A stretch of 64,000 nucleotides of DNA from Marinobacter szutsaonensis (GCF_039523335.1 NZ_BAAAFC010000001.1:930001-994000), one strand, 5' to 3'; counted from the stretch's first letter, positions 8,105 to 17,761 are shown. Program-made: numbers and translations. The notes: generated by a model from the sequence alone, not told the origin.

Positions 8105-10813
8105 TCACAGCAAGCCCAGCTCCCTTGCCCTCACAATCGCCTGCGTCCTGGACTTCACCTCCAGCTTGGCGTTAATCCGCCGCGCATGCGTCTTCACCGT
8201 GTGCAGCGAAATATGCAGCTTGTCGGCGATCTCCTGGTTGGAGAGGCCTTTGGCGATGAGTTCGAGGACGGCCTGCTCCCGGTCGCTGATGGGCTCGGCG
8301 AGGGTTTCGGCGCCTGTCGTGGTGGCCTTGATACCGAAGAGCTTGCCGAGGGCATCCTTGAACTTGCTGTCTTCCAGCTGGCCGTGGCTTTTCTCCATCA
8401 GCTCCTGTAGCTCCGACCGCAGTTCGGTGAAGGGGCTGATGAAGTGTTCAGTCGCCGCTTCTTCGACTACGGTTGCCAGCACCTTGCGCGCCGGGGCCAG
8501 GCCCTTCTCTTCGTTCAGCAATACCGCCTCCAGCAAGCGGATATGCAGCTCTACCCCCCAGGGAATAGCATCGCCGTAGCGCTCACGGATGCCGTCGAGG
8601 GTTTCCCGGGCCCGGATGCCGTCTCCGCGGGCCAGGTCCACGCGTACCTGCAGGCAGTCGAGCAGGCCCGGCATCATGGGGAATAGCTCTGGTACGCAGC
8701 CAGCATCGCGGTAGGGCTGGAGTTTCTGCAGCGCCTGGACCGCGCTTTCAATCTGGTTCTGCGCCAGCCAGCAGGTGGCTTTCAGGGCTTCGAGAACCGG
8801 TACGAACAGGGATTCATCCACCTGCCAGGCATGCATGGTGCGCTCGGCGCGGCCGATCCAGACGAAGGCATCGTCGAGACGATTTTCACCCCGGCAAATC
8901 AGTACCCGGATGGCCATGGCCAGCAGGAGGCCCAGGTCCCGGGTCTGTTCGGCGTGTCGCCCACAAAGCACCAACAGGCGATCAGCCTCGGCGATCCGGC
9001 CCTGGTGCCAGAGTACCAGCACCAGGTTCAGTTGCAGGCGGGTTTCACCAATCCGTGCCGGTCGTGCCAGCTCCTGCATGGCAGTATCCAGGCCGGTGCG
9101 CAGCAGTTGTTCGGCATGGCGAAGCGCGCCCTTGCCCAACTCGATGCGGGCATGGGAATACACCGCCAGGGCTTCGGAGCCGGAATCTCCCGCTTCTCTG
9201 GCCAGGCGTGAGGCCGCCCGGTTCGCTTCCCGGGCTTCGGCAAACTGCCCGGCGGCACACAAGGCGCTGGAGCGTACGATCTGGGTGACCAGCTGTCCCT
9301 GGGGCGAGAGGTCGCCCTCCGCAAGTGCCTGGTCTGCCATTTTCAGGGCAGGCTGTACCTTGCCCTCACCCCGAAGTATAAAGGCCTGGAGCGCGGCAAT
9401 GCGGGCATTGTGTTCTTCCCGATCCTCCTCAGAGAGATCATCCAGCAGCGCCCTCGCCTGCTTGAACTGGCCGCCGATGGCGTGGACCCAGCTGTACACG
9501 ATCCGCAGGCGGGCGCTGCGCTCAAGCAGGGTTACCGGAAGGCTTTTGCGTAACCGAAGCAGTGAGGCGGTGTCCTGGCCCAGGAGCAGGGCTTCCGAGC
9601 CCTCGGAGGCAATCCGGATTACTTCATCTCCATTCCCCGCCAGCAGGGCATAACGCAAGGCTTCAGGGAACTGCTGGCGCTCGCCAAACCAGCGGCTGGC
9701 AATGGTCATCCGGGCTTCGTAGCCAACCATGGGGGACGTGCGCAGCCATTCCTGCATCAACGGATTCAGGCGATACCACCGGCCGCGACCCGGCATCGGG
9801 CGGATTGGCAGGCCCTGTTCAAATACCTGTGAAGGCAGCAACGCAATCTCGGGCAGCGCCGATTGAAGTGCCAGCAACAGCTCGTCGGAACAAAGCTCGA
9901 GTTCAGCGATGGCGCGAACCGAGCGGACCTGTCCCGGCGTCAATCCGCCCAGAACCGAGTCCTTCAGGAAGCGCTCTACACTCGGGCTTTCCTGGATAGG
10001 TTTGCGTTCCAGCTCGCGCTGCACTTCGCGGCGGTATAGAGCCAACGGCGTGGCCCAGCCTTCGGTGAGATCATACAGGTTATCAACAGCGACACTGGTG
10101 AGCTTGTTAGCCGACAGTTCCTGGCTGAAGAAATCGAAGGTTTCCGGGCGGGAAAATTCAAAGACCGAAGGGCCGAGACGGGTGAACCGGTTCTCCAGCT
10201 CCAGACCGTGGGTTTCAAACGGCAGACCACGGCGGGAAATCAGCACGGCGCACAGGTTGGCAGGCAGGTCTTTGGTCAGTTGCTGCAGCAATGGCGTCAC
10301 CGCGGGATTACTCAGACTATGCAGATTATCCAGCACCAGTACCTGCATGGCACCATCCGACTGGCGGGCATGGGCCACGAGCATCATGGCCAGGGCATCG
10401 GAAAAACCGGCGCCGCCCTGCAACGCGCTTTCCAGCGCTTCGGGCATGTCAAAGGCCATGGAAAGCAGGGTCAGGAATCGGGTGGGTGCGTTATCCTGCG
10501 GCGTCAGTGAGACCCAGCGGAGTTCGTTGTCACTGGCATAGCGGCTACCCAGGGCGCTCAATACGGAATGGGATTTACCATACCCGCTGGGTGCTTCGAC
10601 AAGCACCGCATGGCTGGGTGAGATGGCCTGGCTTATCCACTCATCGACAACCGGCCGGGCGAGCATATCGCTCGGCATCGATGGTACCCGGACGCGCTGG
10701 CGAAGAAGATCGCGCACCAGCTCCCCACGCTGAAGGCCGTTATTGGCAGACTGAAATTCGTCGTTGGCGGCCTTGCCGTCACTGAATGGTTTCACACACT
10801 GCCCCGCTGACAA
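8105..10813 (-). CDS. MalT-like (large ATP-binding LuxR family) transcriptional activator
   Basis: A protein of about 900 residues built like MalT/AlkS regulators. It has an N-terminal NTPase (P-loop EAPSGYGKS; VLVLDNLHSL as Walker B), a winged-helix-like middle, a long helical TPR-like sensor region (about 400-800), and a C-terminal LuxR helix-turn-helix (DREQAVLELIAKGLSNQEIADKL...SLHTVKTHARRINAKL). Such regulators bind an inducer and ATP, oligomerise and activate promoters. The start is uncertain: TTG at 10813 or GTG at 10795, neither with a clear ribosome site. The DUF1329 and DUF1302 genes lie upstream on the same strand and are plausible targets. The ligand is unknown. Confidence 0.88.
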   Translation of the reverse strand: MSAGQCVKPFSDGKAANDEFQSANNGLQRGELVRDLLRQRVRVPSMPSDMLARPVVDEWISQAISPSHAVLVEAPSGYGKSHSVLSALGSRYASDNELRWVSLTPQDNAPTRFLTLLSMAFDMPEALESALQGGAGFSDALAMMLVAHARQSDGAMQVLVLDNLHSLSNPAVTPLLQQLTKDLPANLCAVLISRRGLPFETHGLELENRFTRLGPSVFEFSRPETFDFFSQELSANKLTSVAVDNLYDLTEGWATPLALYRREVQRELERKPIQESPSVERFLKDSVLGGLTPGQVRSVRAIAELELCSDELLLALQSALPEIALLPSQVFEQGLPIRPMPGRGRWYRLNPLMQEWLRTSPMVGYEARMTIASRWFGERQQFPEALRYALLAGNGDEVIRIASEGSEALLLGQDTASLLRLRKSLPVTLLERSARLRIVYSWVHAIGGQFKQARALLDDLSEEDREEHNARIAALQAFILRGEGKVQPALKMADQALAEGDLSPQGQLVTQIVRSSALCAAGQFAEAREANRAASRLAREAGDSGSEALAVYSHARIELGKGALRHAEQLLRTGLDTAMQELARPARIGETRLQLNLVLVLWHQGRIAEADRLLVLCGRHAEQTRDLGLLLAMAIRVLICRGENRLDDAFVWIGRAERTMHAWQVDESLFVPVLEALKATCWLAQNQIESAVQALQKLQPYRDAGCVPELFPMMPGLLDCLQVRVDLARGDGIRARETLDGIRERYGDAIPWGVELHIRLLEAVLLNEEKGLAPARKVLATVVEEAATEHFISPFTELRSELQELMEKSHGQLEDSKFKDALGKLFGIKATTTGAETLAEPISDREQAVLELIAKGLSNQEIADKLHISLHTVKTHARRINAKLEVKSRTQAIVRARELGLL

Positions 10814-10954
10814 CCGGCCGGACGAAGAACCGTCCTTGGCCGCAATTGGAAGAATCCAATGACTTTTGAGTGACGACCTTCTTTGGGTACGCCTTTAGTA
10901 TGAGTGGAAGGTTAAACCAAAGGGGGGTTGGGCTGCAAAGGTTTGGGGGGCACT

Positions 10955-11139
10955 GGGGTCTGAAGAACTTGTTCTTCTGACCCCGAGTTAGAAGTAAAGA
11001 TGGGGTCAGATGAAGGCTTTCATCAGACCCCTGGGGTTTGGCACTGGGGTCTGATGAACTTGTTCTTCTGACCCCGGGTTAGAGTGAAAATGGGGTCAGA
11101 TGAACCAGTTCATCAGACCCCTGAGGTTTATCAGACCCC
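10955..11139. repeat. Array of four 30-bp palindromes
   Basis: Copies start at 10955, 11002, 11046 and 11092, about 45 bp apart, with a half copy (TCAGACCCC) at 11131-11139. The mismatch at position seven alternates T-T, A-A, T-T, A-A, so copies alternate in orientation. The third has GATGAA facing TTCTTC, a rare unpaired state. The array fills most of the gap between the luxR start and the DUF1329 stop; the rest, 10814-10954, holds only the luxR leader, with a small GGACG/CGTCC hairpin. Confidence 0.9.
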
Positions 11140-11155
11140 TGTGCTAGCACTCCCC

Positions 11156-12517
11156 TTAGCGGGTACCTGCGCGGCGCAGGGCGGCCGGGGTGTAGTCGCG
11201 GGAGCGGCGTTCGATGCCGAAGGTGTACGGGTTCTCTTCCTCGTTGGTCAGGCCGAGGGCCAGGTAGCGACCGGAGAGGAGATCGTACAGGGTTTCGATG
11301 GCGTACCAGGGTACAACCTGATCGTAGAACTGGACCGCATGGGCTTCGGCTACGCGCCAGAGTTCGCCACGACCATCAAAGTGGTCGATGACGGACGCCT
11401 GCCAGCTGTCTTCGTCGATGAAGAAGTCACGCTGGGCGTAGATGTGGCGCTCGCCTTCTTTCAGGGTTGCGCGCACGTGCCATACCCGGTGCAGTTCGTA
11501 GCGGGTGAAATCCTGGTTGATGTGGCCGGCCTTGACGATCTGGTCGTAGCTCAGGCTTGGATCCATCAGCTTATAGGAGTTGTACGGGATGTACATTTCC
11601 TTCTTGCCCACCAGCTCCCAGTTGTACTTGTCCGGAGCGCCGTTGAACATGTCGAAGTTGTCAGAGGTACGCATACCGTCAGCTGCGGTACCCGGGCCAT
11701 CGTAGGCTACCTGCGGTGCACGACGAACGCGACGCTGACCGGCGTTGTAAATCCACGCACGGCGGGGCTCTGCAACCTGATCAAGGGTCTCGTGGACCAG
11801 CAGCACGTTACCGGCCAGACGTGCCGGCGCGGTGATGGCCTGACGGAAGTAGAACAGTACGTTCGCGTCGTCTTCCGGGCTGTAGTCCTCGAGGTAGGTC
11901 CGCCAGGTCAGTTCGTCCTGGAAGCGGACAACCGAGAAGTCACCACCTGCAGTCGGAGTTACCTGGCCAACGTTACGCTGGACCGAGCCACCGCGGTAGC
12001 GGGTGATGTGGTTCCAGATCACTTCCAGGCCGTTCTGTGGGATCGGGAACGGCGTCGCGCTCTGGTAGTTGCCCAGACCGTTGCCATCCTTGATCAGCTC
12101 GGACTTGGTGGCATTCTCGACCGTTTCTTCCATGACCGCTTCCGGGTATGCCGCGGTCCGATGGGTCTCGTACACCGGCATGAAGTAGTCGTCGTACTTC
12201 TTGATCATCGCAACCTGGCCAGGGGACAGATTGTCGGCGTATTGATCCACGTTGCTCTGGTCGATCACGAACTTGGGCTTCTCGTTCGGGAACGGGTTCA
12301 CGTAGATGCCGTCGCCCTTATAGCCGGCCGGTGGAGTAGTCAGGCCACCGTCCCAGGCGGGAATGGCTCCACCATTTCCGGCTTTCTCGGCGCCCATCGG
12401 CGTCAGGGAGTCACCCAGTTTGGCCGCCTCCGCCGCAGAAACCGCACCCCAGGCCTGGCCGGCAGACAGACTGGCAGCCAGGATACCTGTGGTCAGTAGT
12501 TTCTTGTTCAGTCTCAT
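11156..12517 (-). CDS. DUF1329 periplasmic/outer-membrane-associated protein
   Basis: A 453-residue exported protein. Signal peptide MRLNKKLLTTGILAASLSAGQAWG, then the family's opening AVSAAEAAKLGDSLTPMGAEKAGN and the GGLTTPPAGYKGDGIYVNPF block. The DUF1329 family is distantly related to LolB/LolA-like lipid-binding folds and is usually encoded beside a DUF1302 protein, as here (33 bp downstream of it, same strand). The pair has been linked to export or processing of hydrophobic compounds in pseudomonads and relatives, but no reaction is assigned. One transcript with DUF1302 is likely. Confidence 0.88.
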   Translation of the reverse strand: MRLNKKLLTTGILAASLSAGQAWGAVSAAEAAKLGDSLTPMGAEKAGNGGAIPAWDGGLTTPPAGYKGDGIYVNPFPNEKPKFVIDQSNVDQYADNLSPGQVAMIKKYDDYFMPVYETHRTAAYPEAVMEETVENATKSELIKDGNGLGNYQSATPFPIPQNGLEVIWNHITRYRGGSVQRNVGQVTPTAGGDFSVVRFQDELTWRTYLEDYSPEDDANVLFYFRQAITAPARLAGNVLLVHETLDQVAEPRRAWIYNAGQRRVRRAPQVAYDGPGTAADGMRTSDNFDMFNGAPDKYNWELVGKKEMYIPYNSYKLMDPSLSYDQIVKAGHINQDFTRYELHRVWHVRATLKEGERHIYAQRDFFIDEDSWQASVIDHFDGRGELWRVAEAHAVQFYDQVVPWYAIETLYDLLSGRYLALGLTNEEENPYTFGIERRSRDYTPAALRRAGTR

Positions 12518-12550
12518 TTAGGTTTCCTCGTCAGACGAATTGTTTCCGGT

Positions 12551-14404
12551 TCAGAAGGAGTACGAAACGCTCGCGCTCACGAAATCTCGGTCAGTCAACT
12601 CGTTATACGGCTTCCCGCCGAAAAAGTTTGTGTAACCGATGTTACCGGTAATCTTGTTCTGGTACACCGCCTGCAGGGACAGGCCGATCGCCTTGCTACC
12701 CTCGTTGAAGGCGCCACCCGGCTGCGGGCTGTAACCTTCCACGTCGTGGCTCCAGGCCAACTGCGGCGACAGGTTGATACCGGCGATCGCGTTCGGGTAA
12801 TCCCATACAAAGCGGGCGCGGTAGCCCCAGGAGAAGTCAGTGGTGAAGCCTTCGTTCTCACAGTAGTTGGTATTGATGTTCACACCCAGAGCACAGGCAT
12901 CCAGGCCGCCGGCACTCGGAATCGGGCCCACACCAAAGGTACCGGAACGGCCATAACGGGCCTCATCGTAATCCGGGAGGTCATGCACGTAAGTTGCGCC
13001 GAATTCAGTGATCAGCGAGAGACGGCTTGCACCCATAACCTGGTCAAAGAACTTGATCAGGGTGAACTGGGCTTGCGATACACCGTACTCATCGTAACCT
13101 TTCACTTCGGATCCCGGTGGAATCTCACCCCCGAGCTCCTCCTTACGCGCCTGCTCAAGAAGGCTTACGTCAGTGCCATCAACCGGATTATCCAGCTGCA
13201 AACCGCCATAGATCAGCTCGAACGCGTTCCACTGGAGGGGCATCTTGTCACGGTAGGAGTATTCTGCACCCAGTGACCAGCCACCCGGGGTCGTGGTGTT
13301 GATACTGATACCATAAAGGTTGATGTTCTCCGGGTACTCAATGTAGTAGGACGGGAAGGATTCGTCGACGTCCTTGACTGTACCACTGACGTACGGCAGA
13401 CGGCTGTTGTATTTGATGTAATAGAAACCAAGCTCGGAATCATTCAGGGCCGGCACATACCAGCGCATAGCCACACCGAACTGGTCCTTTTCATCCGCGT
13501 CCTTGTCACCCAGGCGAGGCGCGATGAAGCCCTGGGCGTATGCTTGGGAATCCGGCAGCTGGCCGGCCAGCAGTACCGGGCCACAGCCGTCGGCAGCAAA
13601 GTCGTTGGTGGAGAAGAAGGTGCCGCAGTCGTCCGGACGGACCGGTTCCCAGTCAGTCTGAACAAAGGTTTCCAGAGTGATGTTCTGGGTGACACCTGCG
13701 GAGGCGTAAAACATTTCCACCGGCAGCAGGGCGTCCTTCAGTTCGGAGCCGGGTGCCCGGAAGGCAGGGACGTCAACAGGGTTAATGGTGTTGATACCGC
13801 CCTGGATGAAAGTACTCTCGCCCCAGCTCAAGACCTGTTTGCCGTAGCGCAAGCTGACCGGCACATTGCCGAAATACCAGTCGGAGAAGACGTAGGCGTC
13901 AAGGAATTCTCCGCCCGAGGCGTTATCCTTGGCTTCCGGATTGAGTTCACGCTGCTGGCCCACGTAATCCACGGCGCGGCTTTCGTCTTTCAGTTCGAAA
14001 TCGTACCAGTAACGGCCACGGACGAAGCCACCGACGCGGGTCAGGGTATCGCTGTCCACCGCGTAATCCAGGAACAGCTCACTGTTGCCTTTGACGATCT
14101 TGGAGTAGGTATCGCCGCTCTCGAAGTTCAGGTTGCCATCATCGTAGTTGTTGGTGGAGGCACCGATGTTCTCCAACTCTCCGCCGGGGGCATACTCGGG
14201 ACCCAGGTTACCCTGGGCGATCAGTCGCTTGTCCCGATCCTCGACCCGCCAACCTACACCAGCTGACAGCGTCGTATTGAACTGGGCTTCCACATCTCCC
14301 ATGTAAAACGAATAGGCGGACGCCTGACCGGCGGCACCGGCAGCAATCGCCACGGCCAGCGGTAGTTTGGTCCAACGCTGCCATTGATGAGTTTTTCTTG
14401 TCAT
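12551..14404 (-). CDS. DUF1302 outer-membrane barrel protein
   Basis: A 617-residue exported protein, predicted to be an outer-membrane beta barrel. The signal region is LPLAVAIAAGAAGQASA-YSF. The mature start FYMGDVEAQFNTTLSAGVGWRVEDRD and the LSWGESTFIQGGINTINPVDVPAFRAPGSELKD block are hallmarks of DUF1302. It ends ...FVSASVSYSF with a terminal Phe, as barrels do. I chose the ATG of MTRKTHQ over the upstream GTG because GGAG precedes it and the signal peptide then has normal length. It is the first gene of the DUF1302-DUF1329 pair, and a 500-bp regulatory gap lies upstream. Confidence 0.88.
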   Translation of the reverse strand: MTRKTHQWQRWTKLPLAVAIAAGAAGQASAYSFYMGDVEAQFNTTLSAGVGWRVEDRDKRLIAQGNLGPEYAPGGELENIGASTNNYDDGNLNFESGDTYSKIVKGNSELFLDYAVDSDTLTRVGGFVRGRYWYDFELKDESRAVDYVGQQRELNPEAKDNASGGEFLDAYVFSDWYFGNVPVSLRYGKQVLSWGESTFIQGGINTINPVDVPAFRAPGSELKDALLPVEMFYASAGVTQNITLETFVQTDWEPVRPDDCGTFFSTNDFAADGCGPVLLAGQLPDSQAYAQGFIAPRLGDKDADEKDQFGVAMRWYVPALNDSELGFYYIKYNSRLPYVSGTVKDVDESFPSYYIEYPENINLYGISINTTTPGGWSLGAEYSYRDKMPLQWNAFELIYGGLQLDNPVDGTDVSLLEQARKEELGGEIPPGSEVKGYDEYGVSQAQFTLIKFFDQVMGASRLSLITEFGATYVHDLPDYDEARYGRSGTFGVGPIPSAGGLDACALGVNINTNYCENEGFTTDFSWGYRARFVWDYPNAIAGINLSPQLAWSHDVEGYSPQPGGAFNEGSKAIGLSLQAVYQNKITGNIGYTNFFGGKPYNELTDRDFVSASVSYSF

Positions 14405-14681
14405 TGGAAGGCTACTCCATTGTTGTTCTGAGTCGCTGCTCTGATTATTGGTGTTCACGATGTATTGGAGGCTTCATGCACAGTGCTCGTGATGTTGGCA
14501 CTATAGCTAACGCTGTTCGGGGCTTTGATCAGTCAAAAGTATGATTTTGCTATCACACCTCGCCGGCCGCCCGGTTACTTCGCACTGTGAATCACTATAG
14601 ACAAGAAATTTGGTTGCAACCAATAAAAAAGCGGTCAGTAAACAAGGGGTTTGGATGCCTGGCTTGGCTGGGAATTAAAAT
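14405..14681. other. Leader and probable promoter region of the DUF1302 operon
   Basis: This stretch is AT-richer than its surroundings. On the minus strand it holds TTGACT, but no -10 at a good distance, and a TGCACTGTGCA-like dyad near 14475. As the only long leader upstream of the pair, it is where a MalT-type regulator would be expected to act. No confident operator could be assigned. Confidence 0.35.
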
Positions 14682-14892
14682 GGGGTCAGATGAAGGTTTT
14701 CTTCAGACCCCTGGGTTGGGTATTGGCACTGGGGTCTGATGAAGACCTTCATCCGACCCCGAGTTCAAGTCTTGCTTGGGTGGGGAGTGAAGATGGGGTC
14801 AGAAGAAAGTGTTCTTCAGACCCCTAAGCTTGGTTCAGACCCCTGAGTTTGAGAGCGAAATTGGGGTCAGAAGAACAAGTTCTTCAGACCCC
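14682..14892. repeat. Array of four 30-bp palindromes
   Basis: Copies start at 14682, 14731, 14795 and 14863, with a half copy (TTCAGACCCC) at 14834-14843. The first is unusual: GATGAA faces TTCTTC. The second carries CCGACCCC instead of CTGACCCC. GAGTT-like words follow most copies on the plus strand. The array lies between the DUF1302 leader and the thiolase stop codon. Confidence 0.9.
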
Positions 14893-14904
14893 TGAGGGTT
14901 CGCC

Positions 14905-16089
14905 TCAGAGCATTTCAATGGCCATGGCGGTGGCTTCGCCACCGCCGATGCACAGGGCGGCAATGCCCTTCTTCTTGCCGTAGTGCTTCAGCGAGTGCAT
15001 CAGGGTGACCAGCAGGCGGGAGCCGGTGGAGCCAACCGGGTGGCCCTGGGCGCAGGCGCCGCCGTGGATGTTGACCTTTTCCGGGTCCAGGCCCAGTTCC
15101 TTGATCGGCATCATGGCGACCATGGCGAAGGCTTCGTTGATTTCGAACAGGTCCACGTCTTCCTTGGTCCAGCCGGTCTTGGCGAACAGGGTTTCGATGG
15201 CGCCTACCGGTGCGCAGGTGAACTCGGACGGGTGCTGGGACTGGGTGCTGTGAGCAACAATCCGGGCCAGGGGCTTGAGGCCACGTTTCTCCGCCTCGGA
15301 TTCGCGCATCAGCAGCAGTGCGGAGGCGCCGTCGGAGATGGAGGAGGAGTTGGCCGCGGTTACGGTGCCGTCCTTCTTGAACGCCGGGCGCAGGCTCGGG
15401 ATCTTGTCGATGTTGGCGTTGTGGGGCTGCTCGTCATCCTCGACGACTACCTCACCCTTGCGGGTCTTGACGGTCACCGGGATGATTTCTTCTTTCAGCA
15501 AGCCGGCTTCGATGGCTTTCTTCGCGCGGGTCAGGGATTGGATGGCGTACTCATCCATCTCCTCGCGGGTGTAACCTTTCTTGTCCGCCATGTCCTGGGC
15601 GAAGGCACCCATCAGTCGACCGGTCTCGGCGTCTTCCAGACCATCCAGGAACATGTGGTCCTGTGGCGCCTGGCCGGGTCCCATACGGTAGCCTTTGCGG
15701 GCACCCAGGAGCACGTACGGTGCGTTGGACATGCTCTCCATGCCGCCGGCGACCATGATGTCGTTACTGCCGGCCTTGATCAGGTCGTGGGCGAACATCG
15801 CGGCTTTCATGCCGGAGCCGCACAGTTTGTTGATGGTGGTGGCGCCAGTGCTGTCCGGCAGACCAGCCAGACGCATGGCCTGACGGGCCGGGCCCTGCTT
15901 GAGACCGGCGGGCAGGACGTTGCCCATAATGACTTCTTGGACGTCCGCCGGCTGGAGGCCAGCGCGCTTGACCGCTTCGGCGATGGTGAGGGCGCCGAGT
16001 TCGGGGGCGGAGACGTCCGCCAGGCTGCCCATGAAGCCGCCCATGGGGGTGCGGACGCCGCTTACTATTACTACGTTGTCGTTGCTCAT
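14905..16089 (-). CDS. Acetyl-CoA acetyltransferase (thiolase)
   Basis: A 394-residue thiolase of normal length. The nucleophile is Cys90 in INKLCGSGMKA. The second catalytic region is NEAFA and GGACAQGHPVGSTGSR (His about 350), and the final acid-base Cys is in ALCIGGGEATA. The enzyme condenses or cleaves acetoacetyl-CoA (EC 2.3.1.9); biosynthetic (PhaA-like) and degradative (AtoB-like) forms cannot be separated by sequence alone. It is not next to other polyhydroxyalkanoate or fatty-acid genes. GAGAGG precedes the ATG. Palindrome arrays flank it on both sides, so it is probably monocistronic. Confidence 0.92.
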   Translation of the reverse strand: MSNDNVVIVSGVRTPMGGFMGSLADVSAPELGALTIAEAVKRAGLQPADVQEVIMGNVLPAGLKQGPARQAMRLAGLPDSTGATTINKLCGSGMKAAMFAHDLIKAGSNDIMVAGGMESMSNAPYVLLGARKGYRMGPGQAPQDHMFLDGLEDAETGRLMGAFAQDMADKKGYTREEMDEYAIQSLTRAKKAIEAGLLKEEIIPVTVKTRKGEVVVEDDEQPHNANIDKIPSLRPAFKKDGTVTAANSSSISDGASALLLMRESEAEKRGLKPLARIVAHSTQSQHPSEFTCAPVGAIETLFAKTGWTKEDVDLFEINEAFAMVAMMPIKELGLDPEKVNIHGGACAQGHPVGSTGSRLLVTLMHSLKHYGKKKGIAALCIGGGEATAMAIEML

Positions 16090-16120
16090 GTTTTGTGGAC
16101 CTCTCGATTGTGTTGGGCAT

Positions 16121-16445
16121 GGGGTCTGATGAACTTGTTCATCTGACCCCTTTTTTAGTTTTTTGATGTTGGGGGTTGGTTGAACTTGGGGTCAGAAGAA
16201 TGAATTCTTCAGACCCCCGAGTTAATCGGGCCCCTTGGTCAGGCTCTAACATGGGGTCAGAAGAACGAAGTTCTTCAGACCCCTGAGTTGGGTTAGGCCT
16301 TGGGGTCTGAAGAAAGCTTTCTTCTGACCCCGTGTTCGCGGTTTGGCTTCGAGGCCTGGTCTAAGATGGGGTCAGATGAACAAGTTCATCAGACCCCTGA
16401 GTTAGGTTCGACATTGGGGTCTGAAGAACGCTTTCTTCTGACCCC
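16121..16445. repeat. Array of six 30-bp palindromes
   Basis: Copies start at 16121, 16188, 16253, 16302, 16368 and 16416, spaced 48-67 bp. The first is followed by CTTTTTT on the plus strand, giving a perfect intrinsic-terminator shape, though no plus-strand gene lies immediately upstream. Loops differ from copy to copy (ACTTGT, ATGAAT, ACGAAGT, AAGCTT, ACAAGT, ACGCTT) and are themselves mostly self-complementary. The array fills the 390-bp gap between the thiolase start and the zapE stop. Confidence 0.9.
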
Positions 16446-16479
16446 TTCTTGGCGGCTGCCCGCCAAACTTGTGGCCAAC

Positions 16480-17613
16480 TCAGGGCTTATGCGGCGCCTC
16501 CAGGTATTCGTGGGACTGCATTTCCAGCAGGCGGGATTCGGTGCGTTCGAATTCGAAGCCGAGGCGGCCGCCGGCGTAGAGTTCGGTGATGGGGGCTGCC
16601 GCGGAGATGATGACTTTGACGTTGCGGTCGTAGAACTCGTCGATCATGTTGATGAACCGGCGGGCCTGGTCGTCTTTGTCGCCGCCGAGCACGGGCACGT
16701 TGCTGACGATGATGGCGTGGAACTGGCGGGCCATTTCGATGTAGTCGTTCTGGGATCGCGGGCCGTCGCAGACGTCTTTGAAATCGAACCACACCACGTC
16801 GTCGGCATGGGCCTGGGCCGGGATCTTGCGGCCGTTGATCTCCATGGTTTTGCTGTGTTTCGCGGCTTCCACCGCCAGGCGGTCGAAGCTTTCGCGCAGG
16901 CTGACATCAGCCTCTTCATCCAGCGGACAGTGGTAGAGCTCCGCCTGCTCCAGGGTCCGGAGACGGTAATCCACGCCGCCGTCCACGTTGACCACGTCGG
17001 TGTGCTTCTTGACCAGTTCGATGGCCGGCAGGAAGCGCTGGCGTTGCAGGCCATCTTTGTAAAGTCCATCCGGCACGATGTTGGAGGTACACACCAGGGT
17101 CACGCCCCGGCTGAACAGGCCATCCATGAGGGTGGCGAGGATCATGGCATCGCCGATGTCGGAGACGAAGAATTCGTCGAAGCATATGACGCGGGTTTCG
17201 TCCGCAAACTTTTTGGAGACCATCTCCAGCGGGTTTTTCTCACCCTTGAGGGCCTTCAGTTCGTTGTGCACCCGCTGCATGAAGCGGTGGAAATGCACCC
17301 GCATCTTGCGATCAAACGGCAGGGACTCGAAAAAAGTGTCCATCAGGTAGGTCTTGCCACGGCCGACACCGCCCCAGAAGTACAGGCCCTTGATCGGCTC
17401 TTCCCTGCCCTTCTTGAGTTTGCGGCGTAACTTGGCCATGGCCTTGTTGCGTTCACTTTCAGCTTCGACCAGTTTGTCGTACAGTGCCTGCAGGCGTTTT
17501 ACCGCATCTTCCTGGGCCGGGTCCTTTTGAAAATCCGGGCGTTCAAGATCCTTCAGGTACCGCTGCCAAGGAGTCAGGTTCGCACTGGTTTCGGAGGACA
17601 TCGCTGCTGTCAT
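16480..17613 (-). CDS. zapE: ZapE, AFG1-like cell-division ATPase
   Basis: A 377-residue AFG1/ZapE-family ATPase. Walker A is WGGVGRGKTYLMD (about residues 80-89), Walker B is ICFDEFFVSDI, and the sensor region GGRLGFEFERTESRLLEMQS lies at the C terminus. ZapE associates with the division septum in E. coli and destabilises FtsZ polymers when energised by ATP. I chose the ATG with GGGAA about 10 bp upstream; a start 12 bases later (MSSETS) is also possible. The divergent neighbour zapG is also cell-envelope and division related, and the two share a 194-bp regulatory region. Confidence 0.92.
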   Translation of the reverse strand: MTAAMSSETSANLTPWQRYLKDLERPDFQKDPAQEDAVKRLQALYDKLVEAESERNKAMAKLRRKLKKGREEPIKGLYFWGGVGRGKTYLMDTFFESLPFDRKMRVHFHRFMQRVHNELKALKGEKNPLEMVSKKFADETRVICFDEFFVSDIGDAMILATLMDGLFSRGVTLVCTSNIVPDGLYKDGLQRQRFLPAIELVKKHTDVVNVDGGVDYRLRTLEQAELYHCPLDEEADVSLRESFDRLAVEAAKHSKTMEINGRKIPAQAHADDVVWFDFKDVCDGPRSQNDYIEMARQFHAIIVSNVPVLGGDKDDQARRFINMIDEFYDRNVKVIISAAAPITELYAGGRLGFEFERTESRLLEMQSHEYLEAPHKP

Positions 17614-17755
17614 CAAGGTATTCCCGGAAGTTGGACATGGATTTGGGCGCGGTATTGTCGCTTATTTCGGGATTTTTCGCCATTCGCAGCGGCCGCAGGG
17701 GCAATACGACGTTTGTTGCAGGCAGTAACCGTGGGCGGGGAGCGCCCCGGCACGT

Positions 17756-17761
17756 TATACT
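17756..17761 (+). promoter_or_regulatory. Candidate -10 of zapG
   Basis: TATACT lies 47 bp before the zapG start, just after a GGGCGGGGAGCGCCCC hairpin-like stretch. No good -35 is visible, so this is tentative. Confidence 0.35.

Noticed and set aside
11084..12499. 471-residue open frame antisense to the DUF1329 gene
   Set aside because: It begins inside a palindrome and mirrors a well supported gene. High GC makes long antisense frames common here.
14475..14520. Sigma-54 or MalT-type operator upstream of the DUF1302 gene
   Set aside because: No GG-N10-GC promoter at proper spacing, and no repeated MalT-like box, could be seen on the minus strand.
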